Of a stretch of DNA of 64,000 nucleotides, positions 53,138-61,883 are shown piece by piece. The position numbers and the translations under genes were made by a program. Position 1 is the first letter of the stretch. Every line of letters begins with the position of its first letter. The stretch is taken from assembly GCF_006716445.1 (NCBI RefSeq), contig NZ_VFPA01000008.1, positions 124,001-188,000 on the forward strand, given 5' to 3'. Under the pieces are notes generated by a model. That model was not told the origin of the DNA, did not search any database, and saw only the letters and a list, made by a program, of their open reading frames with translations. This DNA is from Pseudonocardia kunmingensis (lineage in GTDB: Bacteria; Actinomycetota; Actinomycetes; Mycobacteriales; Pseudonocardiaceae).

Positions 53138-54918
53138 CCCGACGGCCGGCTCGGCGGGGTCACCTCCGCCAGGATCGTGCCCGCCGCCACCGATGCTCCC
53201 GCGGTCACGTGCAGCGTCTCGACCGTGCCCGTGATCTCGGACCGCACCTCGATCTCCATCTTCATCGCCTCCAGGACGACGAGCACGTCGCCCGCCGCGA
53301 CGGCCGCGCCCTCCTCGACCGCGACGGCGACGACGGTCGCGTCCATCGGCGCGGTGGGCGGTGCGCCGGGGCCGTCCGCGGCCCGGCCCGCGGACACGTC
53401 CGCCCGGCCGGGCCGGTCGGAGAGCGCGACCTCGGTGCCCTGCGCCGGTGCGACGCCGTAGATCGCGACCTCGACCGGACCCCGGTCGGTCGCGATGCGC
53501 ACCCGCCGCGCCGGCCGGGCAGCCGTGGAGGCGGCCCGGGCCTGCGGTGCGGCAGGGCGCAGCGCCGGGTCGGGTGCCCAGTCCCGCTCCAGCGAGCCGG
53601 TGTCGTGGACGACGGCGGCGAACTCGGCCGACGCGAGCACCCCGCGCAGGTACGGCGCTGTGGTCGGCACCCCCTCGACGCGCAGCTCGTCGAGGGCCGC
53701 GATCAGCCGCCGCCGGGCGGTGTCGCGGTCCGGGCCGCGGGCGAGGACCTTGCCGAACATCGAGTCGTACTCGGCCGCGACGGCGTCGCCGCTCTCGATG
53801 CCCATGTCGCAGCGCACCCACGGGCCCTGCGGCGTGACGAGCGTGGCCACCCGGCCCGGCGCGGGCCGGAACGACTCCCACGGGTCCTCCGCGGCGATCC
53901 GCGCCTGGATCGCGTGGCCGTCGAGGCGCACGTCGTCCTGGGTGAACCACAGCTTCTCCCCGCCCGCGACGGCGAGCTGCGCCGCGACCAGGTCGAGCCC
54001 GGTGACCATCTCGGTCACGCCGTGCTCGACCTGCAGCCGGGTGTTCATCTCCAGGAAGAAGTACTCACCGGTGCCCGGCAGCACGAGGAACTCGACGGTG
54101 CCCGCGCCGAGGTAGCCGACCTCGCGGGCCAGGCGGGCGGCGTCGTCGCGCAGCCGGTCGCGCACGCCGGCCGGCAGGTCGGGCGCGGGCGCCTCCTCGA
54201 CCAGCTTCTGGTGGCGCCGCTGCACGGAGCAGTCGCGGTCGCCCAGGTGCACGACGTTGCCGTGCGCATCCGCCAGCACCTGCACCTCGACGTGCCGCGG
54301 CCGCTCCAGGTAGCGCTCCAGGTGCACCTCGGGCCGGCCGAACGCGGCGCCGGCCTCGCGGGCGGCAGCGGTCAGCGCGGTGTCGAGCCCGGCGGGGTCG
54401 TGCACGACGCGCATGCCGCGCCCACCGCCGCCGAACGAGGCCTTGACCACGACGGGCCAGCCGATCCGTTCGGCCACGGCGTGCGCCTGCGCGGGGTCGG
54501 AGATCGTGCCCGGGCTGCCGGGGGCTACCGGCACGCCGCACGAGCGAGCGACGTCCCGGGCCGCGACCTTGTCTCCCATCCGGGCGATGACCTCGGCCGA
54601 CGGCCCGACGAACACCAAACCCGCGTCGGCGACCGCCTGGGCGAAACCGGCGTCCTCGGCGAGCATCCCGTATCCGGGGTGCACGGCGTCGGCGCCGGCT
54701 TCCTGCGCCGCGGCCACGATCGCGGCGACGGACAGGTAGGACTCGCGGGCCGGCGCGGTTCCGATCCGGTACGCCTCGTCGGCCATCCGGACGTGCAGGG
54801 CGCCGGCGTCCGCGTCACTGTGGACGGCGGCGGTACGCAGGCCGAGCTCCCGGCAGGTCCGGATGATCCGGACCGCGATCTCGCCGCGGTTGGCCACGAG
54901 AACCGTTCGGATGTCCAT
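53122..54918 (-). CDS. Acyl-CoA carboxylase alpha chain (biotin carboxylase-BCCP)
   Basis: A 598-residue alpha subunit. It has a biotin carboxylase domain (VLVANRGEIAVR start, GGGGRGM loop, FLEMNTRLQVEHGVTE) followed by a linker and a C-terminal biotinyl domain with EAMKMEI, biotin on Lys553. It carboxylates biotin with ATP and bicarbonate. The partner is most likely the carboxyltransferase encoded divergently at 55053; the two share a 134-base promoter region with one palindrome site. The start at 54918 gives the family N-terminus. The total length is short of methylcrotonyl-type alpha chains (about 650-700). Confidence 0.92.
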   Translation of the reverse strand: MDIRTVLVANRGEIAVRIIRTCRELGLRTAAVHSDADAGALHVRMADEAYRIGTAPARESYLSVAAIVAAAQEAGADAVHPGYGMLAEDAGFAQAVADAGLVFVGPSAEVIARMGDKVAARDVARSCGVPVAPGSPGTISDPAQAHAVAERIGWPVVVKASFGGGGRGMRVVHDPAGLDTALTAAAREAGAAFGRPEVHLERYLERPRHVEVQVLADAHGNVVHLGDRDCSVQRRHQKLVEEAPAPDLPAGVRDRLRDDAARLAREVGYLGAGTVEFLVLPGTGEYFFLEMNTRLQVEHGVTEMVTGLDLVAAQLAVAGGEKLWFTQDDVRLDGHAIQARIAAEDPWESFRPAPGRVATLVTPQGPWVRCDMGIESGDAVAAEYDSMFGKVLARGPDRDTARRRLIAALDELRVEGVPTTAPYLRGVLASAEFAAVVHDTGSLERDWAPDPALRPAAPQARAASTAARPARRVRIATDRGPVEVAIYGVAPAQGTEVALSDRPGRADVSAGRAADGPGAPPTAPMDATVVAVAVEEGAAVAAGDVLVVLEAMKMEIEVRSEITGTVETLHVTAGASVAAGTILAEVTPPSRPSGQAAP

Positions 54919-54981
54919 GACCCGCCCATTCGTCTGCTGCACGGAGCGCTCCGCTCTCCCGGGGCCGGCGCGACCCTCTGC

Positions 54982-55003
54982 CTACCAATCGACCGTCTGG
55001 TAG
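54982..55003. promoter_or_regulatory. Island palindrome between the two carboxylase subunits
   Basis: CTACCAATCGA then CCGTCTGGTAG; 19 of 22 positions match, with CTACCA and TGGTAG as perfect outer arms. It lies 63 bases from the alpha-chain start and 49 from the carboxyltransferase start, so it could control both. Confidence 0.7.
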
Positions 55004-55052
55004 TCTAGCGTCCGCCCAGGAGACCATTCCACCCCACGACGAGGGAGGCCCG

Positions 55053-56612
55053 GTGACAGTCGCCGAGCCCGGCGCCGCGATGGCCGAGCGGATCGCCCAA
55101 CTGCGTGCGCGCAAGGAGCGCTCGCTGGAGATGGGAGGTCCCGCGGGCCTGCGCAAGCACCGCGAGTCGGGCCGGCTGCCGGTCCGCGAGCGCATCGACA
55201 TGCTGGTCGACCCCGGGTCCTGGTTCGAGATCGGGGCGCTCGCCCTGCCCGAGCGGCGCACGGACAAGCACGTCCCCGGCGACGCCGTCGTGACCGGTTT
55301 CGGCCTGCTCGACGGGCGGCGCGTCGGCGTCATCGGCATCGACGCCAGCGTGCTCGCCGGCACCACGGCCCCGATCAGCATGCGCAAGCAGGGGCGGCTG
55401 ATCGAGCACGCCCAGCGCCACGGCTTCCCGCTCGTGCTGCTCTGCGACGCCGACGGCGGCCGCATGCCCGACGTCTCCGGCTGGCGGTTCTCCGGGCTCC
55501 CGCTGGACTTCACGACGTTCCTGAAGCCGCCGCCGGGCGACCCGGTCGTACCGCGGGCGGCCGCGGTGCTCGGGCCCAGCTACGGCGACTCGGCCCTGCA
55601 CGCGTCGACGGCGCACTTCGTCGTCATGCTGCGCAGCGCGTCGATCGCGCTCTCCGGCCCGTCGGTCGTGGAGCCCGCGATCGGGGAGAAGGTCACCGAC
55701 GACGAGCTGGGCGGCCCGGCCGCGGCCACGGAGGCGGGCAACGCGCACCTCGTCGTCGACACGGAGGCCGACGCGATGGACGCGGTCGCGGCGTTCCTGT
55801 CCTACCTGCCGCCGAACTCCACCCAGGAGCCACCGTGGGGGCCGCCGCTGCCGCCGGCGCGCGACCCGGAGGACCTGGAGGAGATCGTCCCGCTCGGTGC
55901 GCGCAGCGGCTACGACGTGCGCGACGTGTTCACGTGCATCGCCGACGAGGCCTCGATCCTGCCCTGGGCGGACGGCTGGGGCGGCTCGGTGCTGTGCGCG
56001 CTTGCCCGCGTCGAGGGCCGACCGGTCGGGCTGGTCGGCAACCAGCCGATCGTCCGCGCGGGCGCGCTGGACCCGGCCGCGCTGGCGAAGGAGCGGGCGT
56101 TCGTCGACCTCTGCGACACGTTCGGGCTGCCGCTGGTCTTCCTCCACGACGTGCCCGGCCTGATGATCGGCACGGCCGCCGAGCGGGGCGGCATCCTGCA
56201 CGGCTACGAGGCGCTGGTGTCGCGGATCGCCGAGGCGACGGTCCCGAAGGTGGGAGTCGTGCTGCGCAAGGCCTACGGGGGCGGGCACTTCGCGATGGGC
56301 GGGCGGCCCACGAAGCCCGACTTCCTGTTCGCCTGGCCCTCGGCCGAGCTCGGCTTCATGGCCCCGGAGACCGGCATCCGCACCATCCACCGCCGCAGGC
56401 TGGAGACGGTGCTCGCCGAGCAGGGCGCGGACGCGCACGCCGCGCTCGTCGCCGAGCTGACCGCGGAGTGGAACGCCGAGGCCGAGCCGTGGGAGGCCGC
56501 GGCTCACCTGTCGCTCGACGATGTCATCGAGCCGTCCGAGACCCGCCGGGTGGTGGCGACCGCGATCGCGATCGCCGCGCACGGCCGGTTCGCTGGGAGC
56601 AAGGGGACATGA
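55053..56612 (+). CDS. Acyl-CoA carboxylase carboxyltransferase subunit
   Basis: A 519-residue carboxyltransferase of the acetyl/propionyl/methylcrotonyl-CoA carboxylase family. The N-terminal half has RKHRESGRLPVRERIDMLVDPGSWFEIG, the C-terminal half has LVFLHDVPGLMIGTAAERGGILHGYEAL and VPKVGVVLRKAYGGGHFAMGG. The middle (SMRKQGRLIEHAQRHGFPLVLLCDADGG) is divergent from standard propionyl-CoA enzymes, so an uncommon acyl-CoA substrate is likely. GTG start with GGGAGG upstream. It overlaps the crotonase gene by 4 bases. Partner: the alpha chain at 53122. Confidence 0.9.
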   Translation: MTVAEPGAAMAERIAQLRARKERSLEMGGPAGLRKHRESGRLPVRERIDMLVDPGSWFEIGALALPERRTDKHVPGDAVVTGFGLLDGRRVGVIGIDASVLAGTTAPISMRKQGRLIEHAQRHGFPLVLLCDADGGRMPDVSGWRFSGLPLDFTTFLKPPPGDPVVPRAAAVLGPSYGDSALHASTAHFVVMLRSASIALSGPSVVEPAIGEKVTDDELGGPAAATEAGNAHLVVDTEADAMDAVAAFLSYLPPNSTQEPPWGPPLPPARDPEDLEEIVPLGARSGYDVRDVFTCIADEASILPWADGWGGSVLCALARVEGRPVGLVGNQPIVRAGALDPAALAKERAFVDLCDTFGLPLVFLHDVPGLMIGTAAERGGILHGYEALVSRIAEATVPKVGVVLRKAYGGGHFAMGGRPTKPDFLFAWPSAELGFMAPETGIRTIHRRRLETVLAEQGADAHAALVAELTAEWNAEAEPWEAAAHLSLDDVIEPSETRRVVATAIAIAAHGRFAGSKGT

Positions 56613-57418
56613 TGGACGAGTCGCTCACGACGCGGCGCAACGGTGTCGCACCACCCAACATCAGGGTCGACGTCGACGGGTCCGTCGCGGTGATCACGAT
56701 CGACGCACCCGCGAAGCTGAACGCGATGGGGCGCACGTTCTGGCCCGAGATGCGCGAGGCCCTCGCGGCGCTGGAGGCGGACGGGCGGACCCGCGCGGTG
56801 ATCGTCACCGGGGCCGGGGACAAGGCGTTCTCCGCGGGTGGGGACATCGCGGGCTTCGCCCAGCTGGAGTCCACGCAGGCCAGGCGCGACTTCCAGCGCG
56901 ACTGCATGCGCACGTTCGCCGCCGTCGAGGAGTGCGGCCTCCCGGTGATCGCCGCGGTCAACGGCTACGCGATGGGCGGCGGCTGCGAGCTCACCCTGGC
57001 GTGCGACGTCGTGATCGCCGCCGAGAACGCCGTGTTCGGGATGCCGGAGTCGGCCGTCGGTCTGGTGCCCGGGTTCGGTGTGCTGCGCGCGCCGTCGGTC
57101 ATCGGCAGGCACTGGACGAAGCTGATGATGTTCGCCGGTGAGCGGGTGGACGCCGAGACCGCGCTGCGGATCGGCCTCGTGCAGAAGGTCGTGCCCGCCG
57201 CCGAGCTGATGGAGGCGGCCCGCGCGCTGGGCGAACGGATCGCCGCGCACGCGCCGCTGGCCATCGCGGCGGGCAAGGGGCTGGTCAACCGTGGCGTCGA
57301 CCGCGGCGAGTTCGACCACTCGACCGCCGCGCTGACCGCCCTGCAGAGCTCCGCCGACGTCGCGGAAGGCATCCGGGCGTTCACGGAGAAGCGCCCGCCG
57401 GTCTTCCAGGGCCGCTAG
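56609..57418 (+). CDS. Enoyl-CoA hydratase/isomerase (crotonase)
   Basis: A 269-residue crotonase: VAVITIDAPAKLNAMG, oxyanion loop GAGDKAFSAGGDIAGF, YAMGGGCELTLACDVVIA, and GMPESAVGLVPGFGVLRAP containing the second conserved Glu. It should hydrate or isomerise an enoyl-CoA. Coupling to the carboxyltransferase (ATGA) resembles clusters where a carboxylated branched enoyl-CoA is hydrated next, as in leucine and acyclic terpene degradation; this is a suggestion only. Two adjacent ATG codons (56609, 56612) are possible starts. Confidence 0.92.
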   Translation: MMDESLTTRRNGVAPPNIRVDVDGSVAVITIDAPAKLNAMGRTFWPEMREALAALEADGRTRAVIVTGAGDKAFSAGGDIAGFAQLESTQARRDFQRDCMRTFAAVEECGLPVIAAVNGYAMGGGCELTLACDVVIAAENAVFGMPESAVGLVPGFGVLRAPSVIGRHWTKLMMFAGERVDAETALRIGLVQKVVPAAELMEAARALGERIAAHAPLAIAAGKGLVNRGVDRGEFDHSTAALTALQSSADVAEGIRAFTEKRPPVFQGR

Positions 57419-57429
57419 GGGGTGACGGG

Positions 57430-58215
57430 ATGGACCCCTTCGTCGCCCTGATGCGGCGCTACGTCAACGACTACACGAACCGGCACGACACGAGCGTCTG
57501 CCCGGAGCTGATGGAGCCGGACTACACGTTGCGGATGGGACCGCACGTGGTCGGCGGGCGGGACGAGCGCTACGTCCCGGCCGCGCAGAAGCAGTTCACC
57601 CAGTTCCCGGGACTGTGCCTGACCGTGCACGAGATCATCTGCAACGGTGACCGGCTGGCGATGCGGTTCTCCGAGCACGGTGCGTCGGTCCGCCACGGTG
57701 GCGCCATCGCGTCCTGGCAGGGCATCGGGCTCTACCGGTGGAACGGCACGAAGCTCGTCGAGAACCTGGTGGAGCAGGACTACCAGGCCCGCCGCCGCCA
57801 GCTGGCCGACGGCGTCCCCGATCCGGTCGCCGCGCCCGCGCTCGCGCCGTGGGACACCCAGGCCGTGCCCGCCGATCCGACGGCGGAGCAGGTGGTGCGG
57901 GACTGGATCGCGGACGGCGCCCCGGCCGGGGCGGTCCGCGTCGACGACGGCGATACGGGCGTCCTGCAGCTGGAGCCGTCCGACGTCGTCGACGACCTGT
58001 TCTCCGCAGGGCAGGCCGTCGCCTTCCGGATCACCCGTGACGGCCGGTACGCGGGTGGCCTCGACGGCGTCGACCCCGCACTGGTCGGGGCGCCCTCGAC
58101 GCTGCACCTGGTCGGGATCGTGCACGTCGCCGGCGGGCGGGTGGCGGGCGGGCAGATCATCCGCGACCGGCTGGGCATGGCGCGCAGCCTGCAGCCCGTG
58201 GAGGTGAAGGCATGA
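57430..58215 (+). CDS. SnoaL-like (NTF2-fold) protein
   Basis: A 261-residue protein with a SnoaL/ester-cyclase-like NTF2 fold in the first 130 residues (MRRYVNDYTNRHDTSVCPELMEPDYTLRMG, then GAIASWQGIGLYRWNGTKLVENLVEQD). A second, related region may follow (about 145-255, FRITRDGRYAGG...TLHLVGIVHVAGGRVAGGQIIRD), so it may be a double NTF2 domain. The fold is used by isomerases, hydrolases and binding proteins; no catalytic assignment can be made. It overlaps the P450 gene by 4 bases, in the carboxyltransferase-crotonase-P450 operon. Confidence 0.75.
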   Translation: MDPFVALMRRYVNDYTNRHDTSVCPELMEPDYTLRMGPHVVGGRDERYVPAAQKQFTQFPGLCLTVHEIICNGDRLAMRFSEHGASVRHGGAIASWQGIGLYRWNGTKLVENLVEQDYQARRRQLADGVPDPVAAPALAPWDTQAVPADPTAEQVVRDWIADGAPAGAVRVDDGDTGVLQLEPSDVVDDLFSAGQAVAFRITRDGRYAGGLDGVDPALVGAPSTLHLVGIVHVAGGRVAGGQIIRDRLGMARSLQPVEVKA

Positions 58216-59447
58216 CGTCGGTAGCGATCGACGACGACCTGCTCACCGCGGAGGCGACCGCGGACCCGTACCCGCTGTTCGCGCGGCTGCGCGAGCAGGA
58301 CCCGGTGCGCTGGAGCGCACGCCACCGGGCCTGGCTGCTCACCCGCTACGACGACGTCTCGGCGGCCTTCCAGAACAAGGCGCTGTCCAACGACCGGGTC
58401 CGGCCGCTGCTGGCGGCCCGTCGGGAACGCGGGGAGCCCACCCGCGAGCCCACCGCCGCCGACCGGGTCCTCGAGCTCATCGGCGAGTGGATGGTCGTCT
58501 CCGACCCGCCCGCGCACACCCGGCTGCGCCGGCTCGCGGCGGGCGCGTTCAAGGGGCAGCGGATCTCCGCGATGGGCGAGCAGATCACGGCGCTCGTCGA
58601 CGAGCTGGTGGAGTCGTTCGCCGGCGGCGACCTCATCTCCGAGATCGCCTACCCGCTGCCGGCCACCGTGATCGCGACGATGCTCGGCGCGCCGGCGGCC
58701 GACCGGGACCGCTTCCGCGAGTGGTCCGACGAGCTCGCGCTCGTGGCGTTCGGCACCGGCGGCGACGCGCGGGCGGAGCGGCACGAGCGCGCACTGCGTG
58801 GGCTGCGTGAGATGGACGCCTACTTCCGGGAGCTCATCGCGCTGCGCCGCCGCGAACCGGCCGAGGACATGCTCACGGCCCTCATGGCGGCGGACGGCGA
58901 CTCGGCCGCGGGCGACCGGCTCTCCGACGACGAGCTGGTGTCGATGTGCGCCCTGCTGCTGTTCGCCGGGCACGAGACGACCACCAACTCGATCGCCAAC
59001 GGCGTGCTCGCGCTCCTGCGTCACCCGGGCCAGCTGGCCCGGCTGCGCGCCGACCCGGAGCTGATCGCGCCGGCCGTCGAGGAGCTGTTGCGCTTCGACG
59101 GGCCGATCAAGGTGCTGAACCGGTGGGTGGTCGCGGAGACCGAGATCCGCGGGCGCCGCATCTCGCCCGGCGAGCGGGTGCACCTCGTGCTGGCCTCGGC
59201 CAACCGCGACCCGGAGAAGTTCGCCGATCCCGACACCCTCGACCTGGCCCGTCGCCCCAATCCGCAGATCGCCTTCGGCAAGGGCATCCACGCCTGCATC
59301 GGGGCCCAGCTGGCCCGGATGGAGACGCGCATCGCGGTCGCCCGGATCGTCGAGCGGCTGCCGGGCCTCGCCCTGGCCGCCGAGCCACGGTGGAAGCCCA
59401 GCCTGGCCTCGCGTTCCCTCGAGGAGCTGCGGGTGGAGGTGAGGTGA
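58212..59447 (+). CDS. Cytochrome P450
   Basis: A 411-residue soluble bacterial class I P450. The I-helix oxygen-binding motif is AGHETT (residues 252-257), the ExxR motif lies in VEELLRFDG with the downstream ANRDPEKFADPDTLDLAR, and the heme-binding loop FGKGIHACIG carries Cys362. It hydroxylates or otherwise oxidises a substrate with electrons from a ferredoxin; the gene for a [3Fe-4S] ferredoxin follows with TGATG overlap. No ferredoxin reductase is next to it. The substrate is unknown; position in the island suggests it starts or continues ring or chain oxidation. Confidence 0.94.
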   Translation: MTSVAIDDDLLTAEATADPYPLFARLREQDPVRWSARHRAWLLTRYDDVSAAFQNKALSNDRVRPLLAARRERGEPTREPTAADRVLELIGEWMVVSDPPAHTRLRRLAAGAFKGQRISAMGEQITALVDELVESFAGGDLISEIAYPLPATVIATMLGAPAADRDRFREWSDELALVAFGTGGDARAERHERALRGLREMDAYFRELIALRRREPAEDMLTALMAADGDSAAGDRLSDDELVSMCALLLFAGHETTTNSIANGVLALLRHPGQLARLRADPELIAPAVEELLRFDGPIKVLNRWVVAETEIRGRRISPGERVHLVLASANRDPEKFADPDTLDLARRPNPQIAFGKGIHACIGAQLARMETRIAVARIVERLPGLALAAEPRWKPSLASRSLEELRVEVR

Positions 59448-59644
59448 TGAGGATCGGCGTGGACCCGGACGTGTGCGAGGCGCACGGGCAGTGCTCCGTC
59501 GTGGACCTGGACCTGTTCCCGCTCGACGACGACGGCTACAGCGCAGTGGGCCCGGACCGCGAGGTGCCGCCGGGCGAGGAGGAGGCGGCGCGGATCGGGG
59601 TGGACGCGTGCCCGGTGCGGGCGCTGCGGGTGCTGTTGGGATGA
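59447..59644 (+). CDS. [3Fe-4S] ferredoxin, P450 partner
   Basis: A 65-residue ferredoxin with three cluster cysteines: Cys10 and Cys16 in CEAHGQC and Cys55 in ACPVRAL. The lack of the fourth cysteine marks a [3Fe-4S] type that passes electrons to actinobacterial P450s. The ATG overlaps the P450 stop (TGATG), and its own stop overlaps the flavoenzyme start, so the three are one translational unit. Confidence 0.9.
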   Translation: MRIGVDPDVCEAHGQCSVVDLDLFPLDDDGYSAVGPDREVPPGEEEAARIGVDACPVRALRVLLG

Positions 59645-61539
59645 CCAGGCACGACGTCCTCTTCGAGCCGGTGCGACTCGGCGGGCTGACCCTGCGCAAC
59701 CGGCTGGTGATGGCGCCGATGGGCACCTGCCTCGACGTCGGCGGCCACATCACCGACGACACGATCGCCTACTACCGGCGCCGGGCCGATGGCGGCGTCG
59801 GCACGATCACCGTGGAGGGCTGCCTCGTCTCGGCCGAGACGATCGGGCCGGAGCCGAGGATCAGCGGGCCGGAGTACCTGCCCGGGCTGCGCAGGCTGGT
59901 GGAGGCGTTGCGGCCCTACGGCGTCACGGTCGGGGTGCAGCTCATGCACCCGGGCCGGCAGGTCGTCGACGGGCCGTCGGTGGCGCCCTCGCCGATCCCG
60001 CTGAACTCGGCCTCGCCGGTGCCGCGCGAGCTGACCGGCGAGGACATCGCCGGCATCGTGCGCGACTACGCCGCGGCCGCCATGCTCGCGGCCGACGCCG
60101 GGTTCGACTTCGTCGAGGTGCACGGGGCGCACGGCTACCTGCCGTCCAACTTCCTCTCGCCGCAGTTCAACCGGCGGACCGACGCGTACGGCGGGTCGCT
60201 GGAGAACCGCGCCCGCTTCTCGGTCGAGGTGGCGCGCGCGATCACCGAGGCAACCGACCTGCCGCTGGTGTGGCGGCTCAACGGTGACGACGGCCCGAGC
60301 GGTGGCCTGACGGTCGACGAGGCCGCGCGAGTGGCCGCCGTGGTCGTCGGGGCCGGGGCGTCGGCGATCAGCGTCTCGGCGGGAACCTGGCTGTCGCTGC
60401 AGGTCACGCTCGCGCCGATGGCCGTGCCCCGCGGGCACATGCGCCCGCTCGCCGCGGCGGTGAAGCGGGCCGTCGACGTCCCGGTGATGGCCGTGGGCCG
60501 GCTCGACGATCCGGACGAGGCGGCCGCCGTCGTCGAGTCCGGGGACGCCGACCTGGTGCTGCTCGGGCGGGCCTTGATCGCCGAGCCGGACTGGCCGGAC
60601 AAGGTGCGCGAGGGGCGGCTCGCCGAGCTGCGCCCGTGCATCGCCTGCAACGCCTGCGTCGATCTGGTCGGTCGCGGCGAGCGGGCCCGCTGCGCGGTGA
60701 ACCCGGAGGCGGGCCGCGAGCTCACCTGGGAGCTCAAGCCCGCGGTGACGCCCCGGCGGGTGATGGTCGTCGGAAGCGGTCCGGCCGGGATGGAGGCCGC
60801 GCGGGTCGCGCGGCTGCGGGGACACGACGTGTCGATCTGGGAGCGCGACGGCCGGCTCGGCGGCAAGCTGGAGGTCGCGGGGCTCGCGCCGAGCAAGCGC
60901 GAGGTGCTGCGGTTCCGGGCGCACCAGGCACAGCGGCTGGCCGACCTCGGCGTGGCGATCCACACCGGTGTCGAGGTGGACGCTGCGCTGGTGGAGCGTG
61001 AGACACCGGACGCGCTGGTCGTCGCCACCGGGGCGGAGCCGCTGGTGCCGCCGATCCCGGGCATCGACGCGCCGCACGTGCACGACGCGCAGCGGCTGCT
61101 GCGCGGCGAGGTCGCGGTCGAGCCGGGGCAGCGGGTCGTCGTCATCGGCGGCAGCGCAACCGGCTGCGAGACCGCCGAGCTGCTCGCCGCCGGGGGCGTG
61201 CGGGTGACGATCGTCGAGATGCGCGCCACCATCGGGCGCGGCATCGAGGCGATCACCCGCCGCCAACTGGTGCGGCAGCTGCGCCAGGACGACGTGGAGG
61301 TGCGGACGAAGGCGACGGTCGTGGCGATCGAGCCCGGCGCGGTCGTCCACACCGATCCGGAGGGCGCCTCGCACGACGTGCCCGCCGACCTGGTCGCGCT
61401 CGCGATCGGCTGGCGCCCCACCGGCGAGTCCTTCGAGACGCCGCCCGGGGTGGAGGTGTGGGTCCTCGGTGACGCGGAGCAGCCGGCGGACTTCGTCCGC
61501 GCGGTCAACTCCGGGGCGGATGCGGGGCTGGCGCTGTGA
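59641..61539 (+). CDS. 2,4-dienoyl-CoA reductase-type iron-sulfur flavoenzyme
   Basis: A 632-residue NADH:flavin oxidoreductase of the FadH/old yellow enzyme type. An FMN TIM barrel spans residues 1-340 (NRLVMAPMGT; VEVHGAHGYLPSNFLSPQFNRRTDAYGG). A 4Fe-4S motif CIACNACVDL plus a later Cys lies around 335-355. The C-terminal FAD/NAD-binding part has VMVVGSGPAGMEAARVA and VVVIGGSATGCETAELL. It reduces unsaturated CoA esters or enones with NAD(P)H. Coupled by ATGA to the ferredoxin. Whether its flavins can also feed electrons to the ferredoxin is an open idea. Confidence 0.92.
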   Translation: MTRHDVLFEPVRLGGLTLRNRLVMAPMGTCLDVGGHITDDTIAYYRRRADGGVGTITVEGCLVSAETIGPEPRISGPEYLPGLRRLVEALRPYGVTVGVQLMHPGRQVVDGPSVAPSPIPLNSASPVPRELTGEDIAGIVRDYAAAAMLAADAGFDFVEVHGAHGYLPSNFLSPQFNRRTDAYGGSLENRARFSVEVARAITEATDLPLVWRLNGDDGPSGGLTVDEAARVAAVVVGAGASAISVSAGTWLSLQVTLAPMAVPRGHMRPLAAAVKRAVDVPVMAVGRLDDPDEAAAVVESGDADLVLLGRALIAEPDWPDKVREGRLAELRPCIACNACVDLVGRGERARCAVNPEAGRELTWELKPAVTPRRVMVVGSGPAGMEAARVARLRGHDVSIWERDGRLGGKLEVAGLAPSKREVLRFRAHQAQRLADLGVAIHTGVEVDAALVERETPDALVVATGAEPLVPPIPGIDAPHVHDAQRLLRGEVAVEPGQRVVVIGGSATGCETAELLAAGGVRVTIVEMRATIGRGIEAITRRQLVRQLRQDDVEVRTKATVVAIEPGAVVHTDPEGASHDVPADLVALAIGWRPTGESFETPPGVEVWVLGDAEQPADFVRAVNSGADAGLAL

Positions 61540-61609
61540 ACGACTCGGGTGCCGCGCGGAGCCCGGACAATCCGGCCCTCACCCCATGCGTTGCCGTATC
61601 AACCACGGT

Positions 61610-61671
61610 GATCGGTCCGAGCCGCACCACACGGCCGCCGCGACCACCCTGGTGTGCGACTCACCCCGATC
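61610..61671. repeat. 62-bp imperfect palindromic repeat, copy 1
   Basis: Begins GATCGGTCCGAG and ends GACTCACCCCGATC. The first and second halves are largely reverse complements, so it can form one long hairpin. It shares length and sequence with copies at 61682 and 61805. It lies in the 344-base gap between the flavoenzyme and the convergent acyl-CoA dehydrogenase gene. Confidence 0.65.
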
Positions 61672-61681
61672 AACTGCGCTT

Positions 61682-61743
61682 GATCGCGGCGAGGCGTACA
61701 CCGGTGCTGCCGCGGCGACCGTGGCGTGCGGGTCGTCTCGATC
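61682..61743. repeat. 62-bp imperfect palindromic repeat, copy 2
   Basis: Begins GATCGCGGCGAGGCG and ends GGGTCGTCTCGATC; 10 bases after copy 1. It is the most diverged of the three but keeps exactly 62 bases and the GATCG/CGATC ends. Confidence 0.55.
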
Positions 61744-61750
61744 ATGGGTT

Positions 61751-61785
61751 TCGGTCGGGGCGGGGGAACGTTCCTGGCCGACCGA
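61751..61785. repeat. Hairpin between repeat copies 2 and 3
   Basis: TCGGTCGG at 61751-61758 and CCGACCGA at 61778-61785 form an 8-bp stem. It fills most of the 61-base spacer between two of the 62-bp repeats and could end transcription between the convergent genes. Confidence 0.4.
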
Positions 61786-61804
61786 CCACCTCCTCGACGG
61801 GCAA

Positions 61805-61866
61805 GATCGGTCCGAGTCGGACCTCATCGCTGCGGTGACTGCCCTGGTGTGCGGCTCGCCGCGATC
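61805..61866. repeat. 62-bp imperfect palindromic repeat, copy 3
   Basis: Begins GATCGGTCCGAGTCGGAC and ends GCGGCTCGCCGCGATC. Its CCCTGGTGTGCG core is identical to copy 1. It ends 17 bases from the stop codon of the acyl-CoA dehydrogenase gene. Confidence 0.65.
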
Positions 61867-61883
61867 GATCGCCCGTGGCGGCA

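Noticed and set aside
61610..61866. CRISPR array
   Set aside because: Only three diverged palindromic units with unequal spacers (10 and 61 bases); no cas genes and the units are too variable for CRISPR repeats.
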